Assembly (NCBI GenBank): GCA_015709595.1
Contig: CP054178.1
Location: forward strand, 930,001 to 994,000
Direction: 5' to 3'
DNA: 64,000 nt
Origin: Phycisphaeraceae bacterium
GTDB lineage: Bacteria > Planctomycetota > Phycisphaerae > Phycisphaerales > SM1A02
Shown: positions 35,648 to 44,419 of the stretch, piece by piece
Layout: every line of letters starts with the position of its first letter
Position numbering within the stretch: the stretch's first letter is position 1
Made by a program: the position numbers and the translations under genes
The notes under the pieces: model-generated
Told to the model about the DNA's origin: nothing
Database searches by the model: none
What the model saw: the letters and a program-made list of their open reading frames with translations, nothing else

Positions 35648-36247
35648 ATGGCCAGGTACTTGGGGCCGAAGGTCAAGCTTTCCCGTCGCGTCGGCGTGCC
35701 GATCATGGACGTGCCGAAGCACACCGCCAAGCGTCAGTTGACGCCTCCGGGGGTGCATGGTTTCCGCGGTCGAAGGCCCAAGGACTTCGGCATCCGCCTG
35801 ACCGAGAAGCAGAAGCTCCGGTATCACTACAACGTGCTGGAGCGTCAGTTCCGCAAGTACATGGCCGCCGCCGCCCGCTCCAAGGGCAACACCGGCGAGC
35901 GTCTGCTGCAGCTGCTGGAGCGCCGTCTGGACAACGTCATCCGGCGCGCGGGTCTGACGCGCACGATCTGGGCCGCCCGTCAACTGGTGGTGCACGGCCA
36001 CGTGCTGGTGAACGGACGCAAGGTCGATCGCCCCAGTTACAGCGTCGAGGTGGGCGACGTGGTGACGGTGAAGCCCAAGGTCGAGAAGCTGGTGCGTGAG
36101 AACATGGAGTCGATGGCTGGACACATCGTGCCCGGCTGGATCGACTTCAACCCCGCCGAGCTGACCACCCGGGTGATCGCCATGCCCACGTCGGACCAGA
36201 TTCCGTTCGAGGTGAACACCAACCTCATCATCGAGTTCTACCGGTAA
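35648..36247 (+). CDS. rpsD: 30S ribosomal protein S4
   Basis: 199 residues, a normal S4 length. It starts MARYLGPKVKLSRRVG and contains the S4 RNA-binding domain (RRLDNVIRRAGL, ARQLVVHGHVLVNGRKVD) and the C-terminal VNTNLIIEFYR. S4 binds 16S rRNA early in 30S assembly. No Cys residues are present, so this is the zinc-free form. The gene stands alone, not within a cluster with S11, S13 and rpoA, unlike the usual alpha operon. GAGGA precedes the ATG, and a good promoter lies 80 bases upstream. Confidence 0.97.
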   Translation: MARYLGPKVKLSRRVGVPIMDVPKHTAKRQLTPPGVHGFRGRRPKDFGIRLTEKQKLRYHYNVLERQFRKYMAAAARSKGNTGERLLQLLERRLDNVIRRAGLTRTIWAARQLVVHGHVLVNGRKVDRPSYSVEVGDVVTVKPKVEKLVRENMESMAGHIVPGWIDFNPAELTTRVIAMPTSDQIPFEVNTNLIIEFYR

Positions 36248-36320
36248 TCCGCCCTGGTCTCCGCGGCGGGCTGGTCCCCGGCGGGGGTTGATGGCGGACT
36301 CCGGCGCCCGACACGCCGCC

Positions 36321-38285
36321 ATGATTCGACTCTTCCGCAAGTACAAGAAGGTGATCATTCTGGTCGGCCTGCCGATCCTGCTGATCATCTTTCTGATTCC
36401 CGGCGCGATTCACGAGATCGGCAACTACACCGCCCGCCAGGGGCGTACGGTGGCTTCGTTCACCGCGCTGACGGGCGAACGGGTCACGGTCAACGCCGCC
36501 CGGTATGAGGAAGCCCAGCGCGATGTGGCGGTGCTGATGAAGGGGCTGCCGATCCCGCCCAGCTACCTGCTGCAGATCGGGCTGGTCGATCGTCCCGAGC
36601 ACTGGCTGCTTCTGCTCCATGAGGCGCGGGCGCACGGGCTGCAGGGCGGTCCGGACGACGCCCGCATCGCCGCTGAGCAGCTTGCCGAGCAGATGGCCGG
36701 ATTCACCAACGCCGAGAAGCCCGTGCCGTGGGAGGACATGGTGCGTCAGCTGGCCAACGGCGCGGGGGTCAACGGCGCCGCGGTGATGGAGGCGCTGACC
36801 AATGCCCGGGCGGTTCGACGCCTGCTCGAGTTGTACGTCGGCTCCAGCCGCCTGTCGGACCGTCGGATCAAGCAGACGGCGGAGCGCATCCTGCAGGGCA
36901 TCGACGCCCGCATCGCGGTGGTCGCCGCCGACCCGTCCAGGGAGACGGACCTGCCGGAGCCGACCGAAGAGCATCTCCAGGCCCACTTCGAGAAGTACCG
37001 TGACGTGGAGCCCGGCTCCGGTGAACAGGGCTTCGGCTACCGGCTGCCCAATCGCGTGCGGCTGGAGTGGCTGACGATTTCGGCGGAGAAGATCCGGACC
37101 GCGCTCAACCGCGATGACCGCATCGACCGGCTCGAGCTGCGCAAGTTCTTTGTGCGCAACAAAGGTCAGTTCCTCGTGCCGGGCGCGCCCGCCGGGCATG
37201 AGCCGACGTTCGAGGAAGTGGAATCGCGCGTCCGCGACGCGTATGTGCGCCAGATGACGGAGGAGCGGATCACGGAGATTACGCGCTTCGTCGAGGCCGA
37301 GATCGTGCGGCGCCTGCGCGATCTGAAACGCGACGGCGTCTACTACGCGCTGCCCGAGGACTGGGCCGATCGACGGCTGAAACTGCACGAGATGGCGGAT
37401 CAGATCGCGGCGCAGTTCAACGTGGGCACGCCGGACTACGACCGTCGCGGCGACGTATGGTTCGCCCCGCGCGAGTTGGCCGCCCTGCCTGGCATCGGCG
37501 GCGCGACGACCGACCGCTTCGGGCGCGCCCTCGGCCTGTCCGACCTGGTTCCGGCCCTCAAGGAGTTCGGCGGTTCGCTGGAGATCACGCTGCAGACGGG
37601 CGTCATCGGACCCGTGCTGCGGGGTCGCGATGGATCGGTGTACTTCTTCCGCATTCTCGAAGCCGACCCCGCCCGCGCCCCGGCGACGCTGGACGAGGTG
37701 CGCGACGTGGTCGTCGCCGACCTGAAGCGACTGGCCGCCTATGAGCGACTGGCCGGACGCGCCGAGGCGCTGCGGTCCGAGGCGGCGCGGGGCGGCATCG
37801 ACCGCTTCGCCCGCACGCGCGACTCCGTCGCCATCCCCTACCGCAACATCGGGTACGCGCCCGGCGATTCCCAGCTGGTGCAACTGTACCGTCGCAACAA
37901 CACCGAGCTGCTGCCCCCCGTGGGACGCGACGAGGCGGTGCTCAACGCCGTGGTCGAAAAGGGCCGCGCCCTGCTCAACCGCCTGCTGACCGATCGGCGG
38001 ACGATGGAGGATCTGTCGCTCGACGACCTGACCTTCGTGATCCCGGCGCCGAACCGGCTGGCGATCGTGGTGGGTCAGTTCACCGACCTGCGCCCGCTGG
38101 TGCGCGAGGAACTGGCCCTGTATTCGATGCCGGTCATGGAGATCATCGTCCGCGATGAGATGGGCGAGCAGGGCGCGGACGTGTTCTCGTTCGACTCCAT
38201 GCGCCGCCGCTACAAGCTCGACATGGGCGCCGACGGCCAGCCAGATGACGACCCGGACGCGGCCGATGCGACGACCGCATCGTGA
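36321..38285 (+). CDS. Membrane-anchored PpiD/SurA-like periplasmic chaperone
   Basis: 654 residues from the ATG at 36321; an in-frame start at 36288 adds 11 residues. A short basic N-terminus (MIRLFRKYKK) and one membrane helix (VIILVGLPILLIIFLIPGAI) resemble PpiD. The exported part holds SurA-N-like helices and a region (about 220-480) with parvulin-like pieces such as LPNRVRLEWLTIS, APRELAALPG and VIGPVLRGRDGSVYFFRILE. The last matches the strand-turn typical of rotamase domains. It probably assists folding of exported proteins. Key parvulin residues are not clear, so isomerase activity is uncertain. It follows rpsD by 73 bases. Confidence 0.65.
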   Translation: MIRLFRKYKKVIILVGLPILLIIFLIPGAIHEIGNYTARQGRTVASFTALTGERVTVNAARYEEAQRDVAVLMKGLPIPPSYLLQIGLVDRPEHWLLLLHEARAHGLQGGPDDARIAAEQLAEQMAGFTNAEKPVPWEDMVRQLANGAGVNGAAVMEALTNARAVRRLLELYVGSSRLSDRRIKQTAERILQGIDARIAVVAADPSRETDLPEPTEEHLQAHFEKYRDVEPGSGEQGFGYRLPNRVRLEWLTISAEKIRTALNRDDRIDRLELRKFFVRNKGQFLVPGAPAGHEPTFEEVESRVRDAYVRQMTEERITEITRFVEAEIVRRLRDLKRDGVYYALPEDWADRRLKLHEMADQIAAQFNVGTPDYDRRGDVWFAPRELAALPGIGGATTDRFGRALGLSDLVPALKEFGGSLEITLQTGVIGPVLRGRDGSVYFFRILEADPARAPATLDEVRDVVVADLKRLAAYERLAGRAEALRSEAARGGIDRFARTRDSVAIPYRNIGYAPGDSQLVQLYRRNNTELLPPVGRDEAVLNAVVEKGRALLNRLLTDRRTMEDLSLDDLTFVIPAPNRLAIVVGQFTDLRPLVREELALYSMPVMEIIVRDEMGEQGADVFSFDSMRRRYKLDMGADGQPDDDPDAADATTAS

Positions 38286-38384
38286 CGCCCGCCCCGCCAG
38301 AGGTCCGGCGCCGTCCCGTCAACCCGGTGAATCCGGTGTTCTTCGATCGTCGGGAAGTAAACGCCGCTTCCCTGTCTCACGCGC

Positions 38385-38789
38385 TCAACTGACCACCGAA
38401 CCGGCGGGGAGCGGCTTCTCCAGCGTGAGGATCACCACGGTGCGACCCTCGTCAGGCGCGGCGCCGTCCTTGGGCGCGTCGCTTCCGGCCAGAATCATGC
38501 CCTGGCTGATCTCGCCGCGAATCTTGCGCGGCTCCAGATTCGCCACGATGATGACCTGCCGCCCGATCAGTGACTCGGGCGTGTACCACCCGCGAATCCC
38601 CGCGCACACCTGACGCCCCGTCGGGGAACCGTCATCCAGTTGAATCTTGAGCAGTTTGTCGGCGTTGGGGTGCGGCTCGGCGTGCTTCACCGTCGCCACC
38701 CGAAGGTCCAGCTTCATGAACTCCTCGAAGGAGATCGTGGGCTTGGCGGGCGGGGCGACCGGGGCGGGAGTGGCGGTCACTTCAGACAT
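38385..38789 (-). CDS. tRNA-binding domain protein (MetG C-terminal/CsaA type)
   Basis: 134 residues from the ATG at 38789; the frame runs to 38873. After a Pro/Ala tail the OB-fold tRNA-binding domain is complete: FMKLDLRVATVKHAEPHPNA, DKLLKIQLDDG, VCAGI, LIGRQVIIVANLEPRKIRG and SQGMILAG. The same domain forms the C-terminus of bacterial methionyl-tRNA synthetase and the free proteins Trbp111 and CsaA. Here it is free-standing, so it may act in trans with a synthetase or as a chaperone. It converges with the gene at 36321; a 6-bp hairpin (GGGAAG/CTTCCC, 38352-38372) separates them. Confidence 0.88.
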   Translation of the reverse strand: MSEVTATPAPVAPPAKPTISFEEFMKLDLRVATVKHAEPHPNADKLLKIQLDDGSPTGRQVCAGIRGWYTPESLIGRQVIIVANLEPRKIRGEISQGMILAGSDAPKDGAAPDEGRTVVILTLEKPLPAGSVVS

Positions 38790-38990
38790 GGGGCTTCCGT
38801 TCGGATCGAGGATGTGAGAACGTGAAATCGCGTGGTCCGAGCCAACAATAGGTGGTCGGTGCGTTCGATTCACGCCCGGATCGATGCAGGTGATCTCTGA
38901 CCTGGCGAATCGTGGGCAGCAAATCGCCTGGATTCTCCATTTTTGCCATTTTCATGGCATGGGCAGGGTTCCTCATTGACTGTTTTCTTC

Positions 38991-39019
38991 TTGGTGGAAT
39001 CACCCATTTCTGATATGCT
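38991..39019 (+). promoter_or_regulatory. Candidate extended -10 promoter of the sorting-tail gene
   Basis: TTGGTG (38991-38996) and TATGCT (39014-39019) are 17 bases apart, with TG one base before the -10, giving an extended -10 element. The region is unusually AT-rich for the window. A small palindrome TGCCAT-4-ATGGCA (38944-38959) lies just upstream. The leader to the ATG at 39149 would be about 125 bases. Confidence 0.5.
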
Positions 39020-39148
39020 GAACAGGATGAGTGGCCGTTCGGGGGTCGAGGGATTCCGGGCAATCGATCCGCACTGTCCACCCATGCTTCCGGGGTGGCG
39101 GCCGTGCGCTGTCACGGCGTGATCGAGGTTCCCATCGAGGAGGAAGCA

Positions 39149-39790
39149 ATGAAGCGTGCGACAATCTGTGCAACCGTACTTGGGCTTGTGCTGGCGCCGG
39201 CGGCGATGGCGGACATTCTGCTCGCCAACCCCGGCCCCGCGAATAACGGCGGCTCACCCAACTGGGCGATCTTCTTCGACCTGGAAGCGGCGGGCAGCTC
39301 GCTCTTCGTCACTCACATGAAGACGGCGAGCACCGCTGCCGCCAACTCCAACTTCAACGTCGAAGTCTTCACCCGCGTCGGCACCGCGCTGGGCGGCGGC
39401 GTGGGAGGCGGCGCGGGCAGTTCGTCCGCCGGGTGGACCTCGCTTGGCACCGTCCCGGCGACGCAGGGTGGAACCAGCAGCGGCATCTCGCTGCTGATCG
39501 ACATCCCCGACATCCTGGTGCCCGCCAACTCGATCGTCGGCGTGGCGGTGCGATTCACCGTCGCCGGGCCGCGCTACTTCGGCACCGGCACCCCGCCCTA
39601 CAGCATCTACCAGGATGCGAACCTGAAGCTGACGACGGGCGATGCCCGCTCGGCGCCGTTCACCACCACGGGCAGCTTCTTCGCGTCACGCGCCCTGGTG
39701 GGCGAGCTGCACTACGAGTTCGTGCCCGCGCCGGGCGCCATGGCGCTGCTGGGCGCGGCTGCGTTCATCGGTCGCCGCCGGCGCCGCTGA
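39149..39790 (+). CDS. Secreted protein with planctomycete-type C-terminal sorting tail
   Basis: 213 residues. A signal peptide (MKRATICATVLGLVLAPAAM-A) is followed by an all-beta, Gly/Ser/Ala-rich body and a C-terminal VPAPGAMALLGAAAFIG plus RRRRR. That tail resembles PEP-CTERM and planctomycete sorting signals: a Pro motif, a membrane helix and an Arg cluster that a dedicated protease removes. The mature protein probably sits in the envelope or outside. GAGGAGG precedes the ATG. A terminator follows. No enzyme motif seen; the beta-rich middle could be a structural or adhesive domain. Confidence 0.75.
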   Translation: MKRATICATVLGLVLAPAAMADILLANPGPANNGGSPNWAIFFDLEAAGSSLFVTHMKTASTAAANSNFNVEVFTRVGTALGGGVGGGAGSSSAGWTSLGTVPATQGGTSSGISLLIDIPDILVPANSIVGVAVRFTVAGPRYFGTGTPPYSIYQDANLKLTTGDARSAPFTTTGSFFASRALVGELHYEFVPAPGAMALLGAAAFIGRRRRR

Positions 39791-39823
39791 ACCGCGCATA
39801 ACCGGATCGTTCCCGATCTCTCC

Positions 39824-39858
39824 CCGCCGCGGGCCTCATCGGCTCGCGGCGGTCTTTC
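39824..39858 (+). terminator. Intrinsic terminator after the sorting-tail gene
   Basis: CCGCCGCG (39824-39831) pairs with CGCGGCGG (39845-39852) around a 13-base loop, followed by TCTTTC. It stands 34 bases after the stop codon. Confidence 0.6.
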
Positions 39859-39986
39859 ATGGGCGGGTTCGCGCCTCGCTCCGGACCGCCGCGCCGAGGC
39901 AGTTGCCGGGCCACGGGCCGGGTACACTGCACGCTCACGCCCCGTTCACGCGCACCCATCCACGCCTCGTCCACCCGGAGACGCCC

Positions 39987-41222
39987 ATGCCCGCACCGTC
40001 GATTCCGCTCAAGGAATACGCCGCCCGTCGTCAGCAACTGCTTCGACGGCTGGATGGCGCGGTCGGGCTGGTGTTCGCCGGCGACGTCTCTTCGCACCTG
40101 CCCGGGCCGTGGCGCCCGCACCCCAACTTCGAGTACCTGACGGGCATCGCCGATGAACCCGGCGCCGCCCTGCTGCTGGAGCCGAGGAATCCCAACCCCG
40201 CGCGACGAGCCGTGCTGCTGCTGCGGCCGCTCAACCCGGAAGTCGAGAAGTGGGACGGCTACCGGGGTGAGATTTCCGCCGCGCTCAAGAAGAAGTACGG
40301 CTTCGAGACCATCCACCGCATGGACTCGCTGCCTCGCTGGCTACGACTGGCCGCGATCCGGTCGAAGCGACTGGCCCTGCTCCACCCGCCGGCGATGCAC
40401 ACGCAGCCGATCACGCCCGACCTGGAGGTCTTCCGCAAGGTCGTCGAGCGCATCCCCGGTGCGAGCATCGTCGATCAATCCGATCTGCTCGCCTCGATGC
40501 GGGCGAAGAAAAGCCCGGCGGAAATCGGCATGATCCGACACGCCGCGTCGATCACCGCCAGAGGGTTCGAGGCCGCCCTGAATACGCTGCGGCCCGGCAT
40601 CACCGAGTTCGACGTGCAGGAAGCCATCGAACACGCCTACAAGTCGCACGGGTCGCGCGGCGTGGGCTACGGCACCATCGCCGGCGCCGGGCTCAACAGC
40701 ACCGTGCTGCACTATCACGCGAACAATCAGCCCCTGGCCGACGGCGACCTGATCTGCATCGACTCGGCGGCGTCCTACGGCGGGTACACGGCGGATGTGA
40801 CGCGAACCTACCCGGTGAACGGGCGTTTCACCAAGCGGCAGCGCGCCATTTACGACATCGTGCTCAAGGCCAACCTCGCCGCCATCGCCCGCACCAAGGC
40901 CGGCGCCACGATCGCCCAGATCGACAAGGCGGCGCGCGATGTCATCACCAAGGCGGGCTACGGCGACTTCTTCATCCACGGCATCGGCCATCACGTCGGA
41001 TTGGAAGTCCACGACCTCACCCCGGTGCTGGATGAGCGCCTGCCGGAGGGCGCGGTCATCACCATCGAGCCGGGCATCTACATCCCCGACGAGAAGATCG
41101 GCGTGCGCATCGAGGACGACGTGGTCGCCACCCGTCGCGGCCCGAAGGTGCTGACCAGCGGAATCGTCAAGCGCGCAGATGACATCGAGCAGGCGATGGC
41201 GAGGACTCGTTCGCGGCGGTAA
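39987..41222 (+). CDS. Xaa-Pro aminopeptidase / M24 metallopeptidase
   Basis: 411 residues from the ATG at 39987. An N-terminal AMP_N-type domain (LLRRLDGAVGLVFAGDV, FEYLTGIADEPGAALLL) precedes the pita-bread fold. Metal ligands are visible: the two Asp of CIDSAASYGGYTADVTR, the His of HGIGHHVGLEVHD, the Glu of VITIEPGIYIP and the Glu of GVRIEDDVVAT, all five expected. The enzyme removes an N-terminal residue before proline, in the cytosol. TACACT at 39923-39928 is a likely -10 element. The protein is slightly shorter than E. coli PepP (441). Confidence 0.93.
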   Translation: MPAPSIPLKEYAARRQQLLRRLDGAVGLVFAGDVSSHLPGPWRPHPNFEYLTGIADEPGAALLLEPRNPNPARRAVLLLRPLNPEVEKWDGYRGEISAALKKKYGFETIHRMDSLPRWLRLAAIRSKRLALLHPPAMHTQPITPDLEVFRKVVERIPGASIVDQSDLLASMRAKKSPAEIGMIRHAASITARGFEAALNTLRPGITEFDVQEAIEHAYKSHGSRGVGYGTIAGAGLNSTVLHYHANNQPLADGDLICIDSAASYGGYTADVTRTYPVNGRFTKRQRAIYDIVLKANLAAIARTKAGATIAQIDKAARDVITKAGYGDFFIHGIGHHVGLEVHDLTPVLDERLPEGAVITIEPGIYIPDEKIGVRIEDDVVATRRGPKVLTSGIVKRADDIEQAMARTRSRR

Positions 41223-41391
41223 TGGATGATGAATCAAGCGAGCCGCGACCGTGAGGGAGCGGTTGCACCGTGCCCCGCGTTGGCTGACTTGGATCGAGAT
41301 TGCGCCACGCTTCCCGGACGGCAGGGAGTGAATCCCGCGGCCTTCCGGCCCGTACGATTGCCTGCACGCCCGACGTTTTGCGAGAATCCCC

Positions 41392-42096
41392 TTGCCGCAC
41401 CACAGCACCACTCGGATCGGGTTCGGACTTCTCTGCCTCGCCGCCGCCACGCTCGCCGGAACCGCCATGCCCCACCTGTCGGGCACATCCGCCTCGGCCC
41501 GCCAGGATGCCCCGATGACTCCACGTTCACCTGCCCAGGGCGGAGAGACCAGCCCCATGCCCGACGCGATGAAACGACTCGACCCCTTCATGGGTGAGTG
41601 GACGGGAACCATCACCTCCCCAGGCGCCCCCGGAGCAGATGGCGCCCCCGAACGCGTCCTCCCCATCCGCTGGACGACCCGCCGAGTGTTCGACGGCCGC
41701 TTCGTGCAGTTCGAGTTCCGCAGCGTGGAGCCCAACCCGCAGGGACGATACGTCGAGTGGATCGGGCTCTTCACCTTCAACCCCGAGACGAAGCAGTACG
41801 AAACGATCTGGATGAACAGCGCCATCCGCCGCGCGCCCGATCGCTTCATGGACGGGCGGCTGATCTTCTTCGAAACGGGCACGTTTGACGAGACGGGCAG
41901 GGTGCTCACGCTCATCTCCAGGCAGCAGCGCGGGCACGACCAGCCGGAGACCACGGTCAGGTCGATCTTTGAGATGCTCGGTCCGGACGCGTTTCGCGTC
42001 ACCGATCAGGAACTCATCGCCGAGACAGGCGAATACCGCACATTCGGCGTGTTTGAGTTGAAGAGGCAGGCGGCGACGGGCGCGCGGGCTGGTTGA
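41392..42096 (+). CDS. Secreted DUF1579-type protein
   Basis: 234 residues from a TTG at 41392. This start is chosen because it includes a signal peptide (TRIGFGLLCLAAATLAGTA); the next ATG at 41467 would remove it. The mature part resembles DUF1579: MKRLDPFMGEWTGTI, then WTTRRVFDGRFVQFEFR, EWIGLFTFNPETKQYE and IWMNSAI, a lipocalin-like beta barrel. Proteins of this kind are common in planctomycetes and have no known function. It stands alone between the peptidase and the dehydrogenase genes. Confidence 0.75.
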   Translation: MPHHSTTRIGFGLLCLAAATLAGTAMPHLSGTSASARQDAPMTPRSPAQGGETSPMPDAMKRLDPFMGEWTGTITSPGAPGADGAPERVLPIRWTTRRVFDGRFVQFEFRSVEPNPQGRYVEWIGLFTFNPETKQYETIWMNSAIRRAPDRFMDGRLIFFETGTFDETGRVLTLISRQQRGHDQPETTVRSIFEMLGPDAFRVTDQELIAETGEYRTFGVFELKRQAATGARAG

Positions 42097-42205
42097 CGGC
42101 GAAGGACGGTCGGGAGCGGACCGCCCGATCGCGGAAATCCCCCCGATTGGAGCGGCCCGCGCGGCGGTCTACGATGCCGTCCCTCAGACCGTGGAGACCC
42201 AGCAC

Positions 42206-43069
42206 ATGACCGAGATCAAGAGCATCGCCGTGATCGGCGCCGGAACGATGGGCTCCGGCATCGCCCTCACCGCCGCCCTGAGTGGGCTGAAGGCGTACCA
42301 GATCGACGTCAGCCCGCCGCAACTGGAGAAGGCCCGCGGCTACCACGACAAGACGCTCGCCCGCATGGTCGAGAAGTCCAAACTCACCGCGCCGGAGGCG
42401 GAGCAGACGCGCGGACGTATCACGTACCACAACCAGATGAAGGACGCGGCGGCGGCGGACTTCGCCATCGAGGCCGCCAGCGAGAACGTGGACCTGAAGA
42501 AGAAGATCTTCTGGGACATGCTGCAGACCTTCCGCAGCGAGGTGGTGCTGGCCACGAACACCTCGTCGATCTCGATCACCGATCTCGCCGCCAGCGTGGA
42601 CGTGGCGGCCCCGCGGGTGATCGGCATGCACTTCTTCAACCCCGTGCCGGTGATGAAGCTGGTGGAGGTGATCCGCGGGCTGGAGACCAACGACGTCGTG
42701 ATGCACATCACCACCGAACTGGCCAAGAAACTGGGCAAGACCCCCGTCCCCGCCAACGACCGGGCGGGCTTCGTCTCCAACCGCGTGCTGATGCCGATGA
42801 TCAACGAGGCCTTCTACGCCTGGATGGAAGGCGTCGCCGAGCCGGCGGACATCGACCAGATCATGATGCTCGGCTGCAACCACCCCATGGGCCCGCTGCG
42901 GCTGGCCGACTACATCGGGCTGGATGTGTGCCACGACATCATGATGGTGCTGCACCGTGAACTGGGCAGCCCGAAGTACTTCCCCTGCCCCAAACTGCGC
43001 CAGCTGGTGCGGGCGGGGCGGCTGGGGGACAAGACGGGGGCGGGGGTGTACGAGTATCCCAAGAAGTAG
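42206..43069 (+). CDS. 3-hydroxyacyl-CoA dehydrogenase
   Basis: 287 residues, the typical length of the single-domain enzyme. The NAD-binding Rossmann motif is IAVIGAGTMGSGIA at residues 8-21. Catalytic residues occur in LATNTSSISI, the His of GMHFFNPVPVMKLVE and the Asn of AGFVSNRVLMPMINEA. It oxidises (S)-3-hydroxyacyl-CoA or 3-hydroxybutyryl-CoA with NAD. A thiolase 2.4 kb downstream could take the product. TACGAT at 42171-42176 is a likely -10 element; the chosen ATG follows it by about 30 bases. Confidence 0.93.
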   Translation: MTEIKSIAVIGAGTMGSGIALTAALSGLKAYQIDVSPPQLEKARGYHDKTLARMVEKSKLTAPEAEQTRGRITYHNQMKDAAAADFAIEAASENVDLKKKIFWDMLQTFRSEVVLATNTSSISITDLAASVDVAAPRVIGMHFFNPVPVMKLVEVIRGLETNDVVMHITTELAKKLGKTPVPANDRAGFVSNRVLMPMINEAFYAWMEGVAEPADIDQIMMLGCNHPMGPLRLADYIGLDVCHDIMMVLHRELGSPKYFPCPKLRQLVRAGRLGDKTGAGVYEYPKK

Positions 43070-43194
43070 TAGGCGTTTTCTGGTTGTCCACCACATCTGG
43101 GTCGCAGCTCAAGAAGATTGACAGCGTAATCGAGTTGAGTATCATTCCTGACGAGCAATCGTTGGTTGAGTGACAATCGACTCAGGGGTATCCT

Positions 43195-44385
43195 GTGGCT
43201 CCAAGAACGAAGTCGCCTGGAGCGTTCGTGCCGATCAGCGAGAGCCCGCCGAACGCCTTGGCTCTGAGCGGTCGCCCCGGCACCCTTCGTGCCTTCGTTC
43301 CCGACCCGCTCCCGCCGGAGTTGGACGCAGCGTCCTTCGTGCGGCTCACCGATGCCCTCGTACGAGCAGAACGAGCGCTGGGGCTGCTGGAAGGGAGTGC
43401 GCGGCGATTGGCGAACCCGCACATTCTGATCGGACCGTTCGCGCGAAAAGAGGCGATTCGCTCCTCCGGCATCGAGGACACCTTTGCGGACATCGAGGAG
43501 GTCGTGCGTGTTGAAGCCGACCTCGATCGACACACGCGACGAAACGATGCGGTTGAAGTGCGAAACTACGTGCGCGCGCTGGAGCAGGGCCTGCGGTCGG
43601 ACCTGCCGATCTCGCAGCGACTGATCCGCGAGTTGCACTGCACCCTGCTGACAGAAACGCGCGGCGCAAACCGTGATCCCGGCAACTACCGACGTTCACA
43701 AAACTTCATTGGCGGGGGCGGCGCTGTACGGTTTGTCCCACCTCCAGCCAATCGAGTGCCCGACCTGATGTCGGATCTGGAGAGGTTCGTCCATGACACG
43801 CGCATCGAACTCCCCCAACTCATCCGGATCGCATTGACGCACTATCAGTTCGAAACGATTCACCCATTTCAGGACGGAAACGGGCGCGTCGGACGGCTGC
43901 TCATCACCCTTCAACTTTGCGACGGAGCGCGACTGACCAAGCCCTTGGTCTACGTCAGCGGGCATTTCGAGAAGCATCGTGCGGAGTACTACGATCGGCT
44001 TCTCGCTGTCAGCATGGTGGGAGACTGGGTCGGGTGGATTCTGTTTTTTCTTGAGGCGATCGAATCAACTTGTCGCGATGCCCTCCGGCGGTCCGATGAT
44101 CTGCTCCAACTCCAGCAGGAGTACCACGCACGCGTTCGAGTGCCACGCGCCTCAGCCCTTCTTCCAAAAATCATCGATCAGTTGTTCGTTCAACAGTGGC
44201 TGACCGTGTCCGTGGTGTCAAGGGAGTGCGGAATCACTCCACCCGCTGCGACTGGGCTCATCCGGAAACTCGAAGCGGTCGACATCATCCGGGAGGTGAC
44301 GGGCGCGAGGTATGGCCAAACGTGGTTTGCTCCGGGGGTCATTGACATCATTCGCCGGGAATACGACGATGTGCCACCCGCCTGA
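43195..44385 (+). CDS. Fic-family AMP-transferase with N-terminal inhibitory helix
   Basis: 396 residues from GTG at 43195. The Fic core motif HPFQDGNGRVGR (223-234) is complete, including catalytic His223. The N-terminal inhibitory motif (S/T)xxxE(G/N) appears as SSGIED at 90-95, with Asp in the last position. The segment VRFVPPPANRVPDLMSDLER is the flap typical of this class, and a C-terminal winged helix (CGITPPAATGLIRKL) follows. Such enzymes transfer AMP or related groups to Ser, Thr or Tyr of target proteins, with self-inhibition by the Glu of the motif. The gene has lower GC than its neighbours and stands alone, suggesting transfer. Confidence 0.92.
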   Translation: MAPRTKSPGAFVPISESPPNALALSGRPGTLRAFVPDPLPPELDAASFVRLTDALVRAERALGLLEGSARRLANPHILIGPFARKEAIRSSGIEDTFADIEEVVRVEADLDRHTRRNDAVEVRNYVRALEQGLRSDLPISQRLIRELHCTLLTETRGANRDPGNYRRSQNFIGGGGAVRFVPPPANRVPDLMSDLERFVHDTRIELPQLIRIALTHYQFETIHPFQDGNGRVGRLLITLQLCDGARLTKPLVYVSGHFEKHRAEYYDRLLAVSMVGDWVGWILFFLEAIESTCRDALRRSDDLLQLQQEYHARVRVPRASALLPKIIDQLFVQQWLTVSVVSRECGITPPAATGLIRKLEAVDIIREVTGARYGQTWFAPGVIDIIRREYDDVPPA

Positions 44386-44419
44386 TCCTTTGCCTCTGTC
44401 GAACTCGCTCAAGGGACGC

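Noticed and set aside
36228-37883. 551-codon frame antisense to the PpiD/SurA-like gene
   Set aside because: Composition typical of an antisense shadow; the sense gene has a membrane anchor, a ribosome context and protein-like content.
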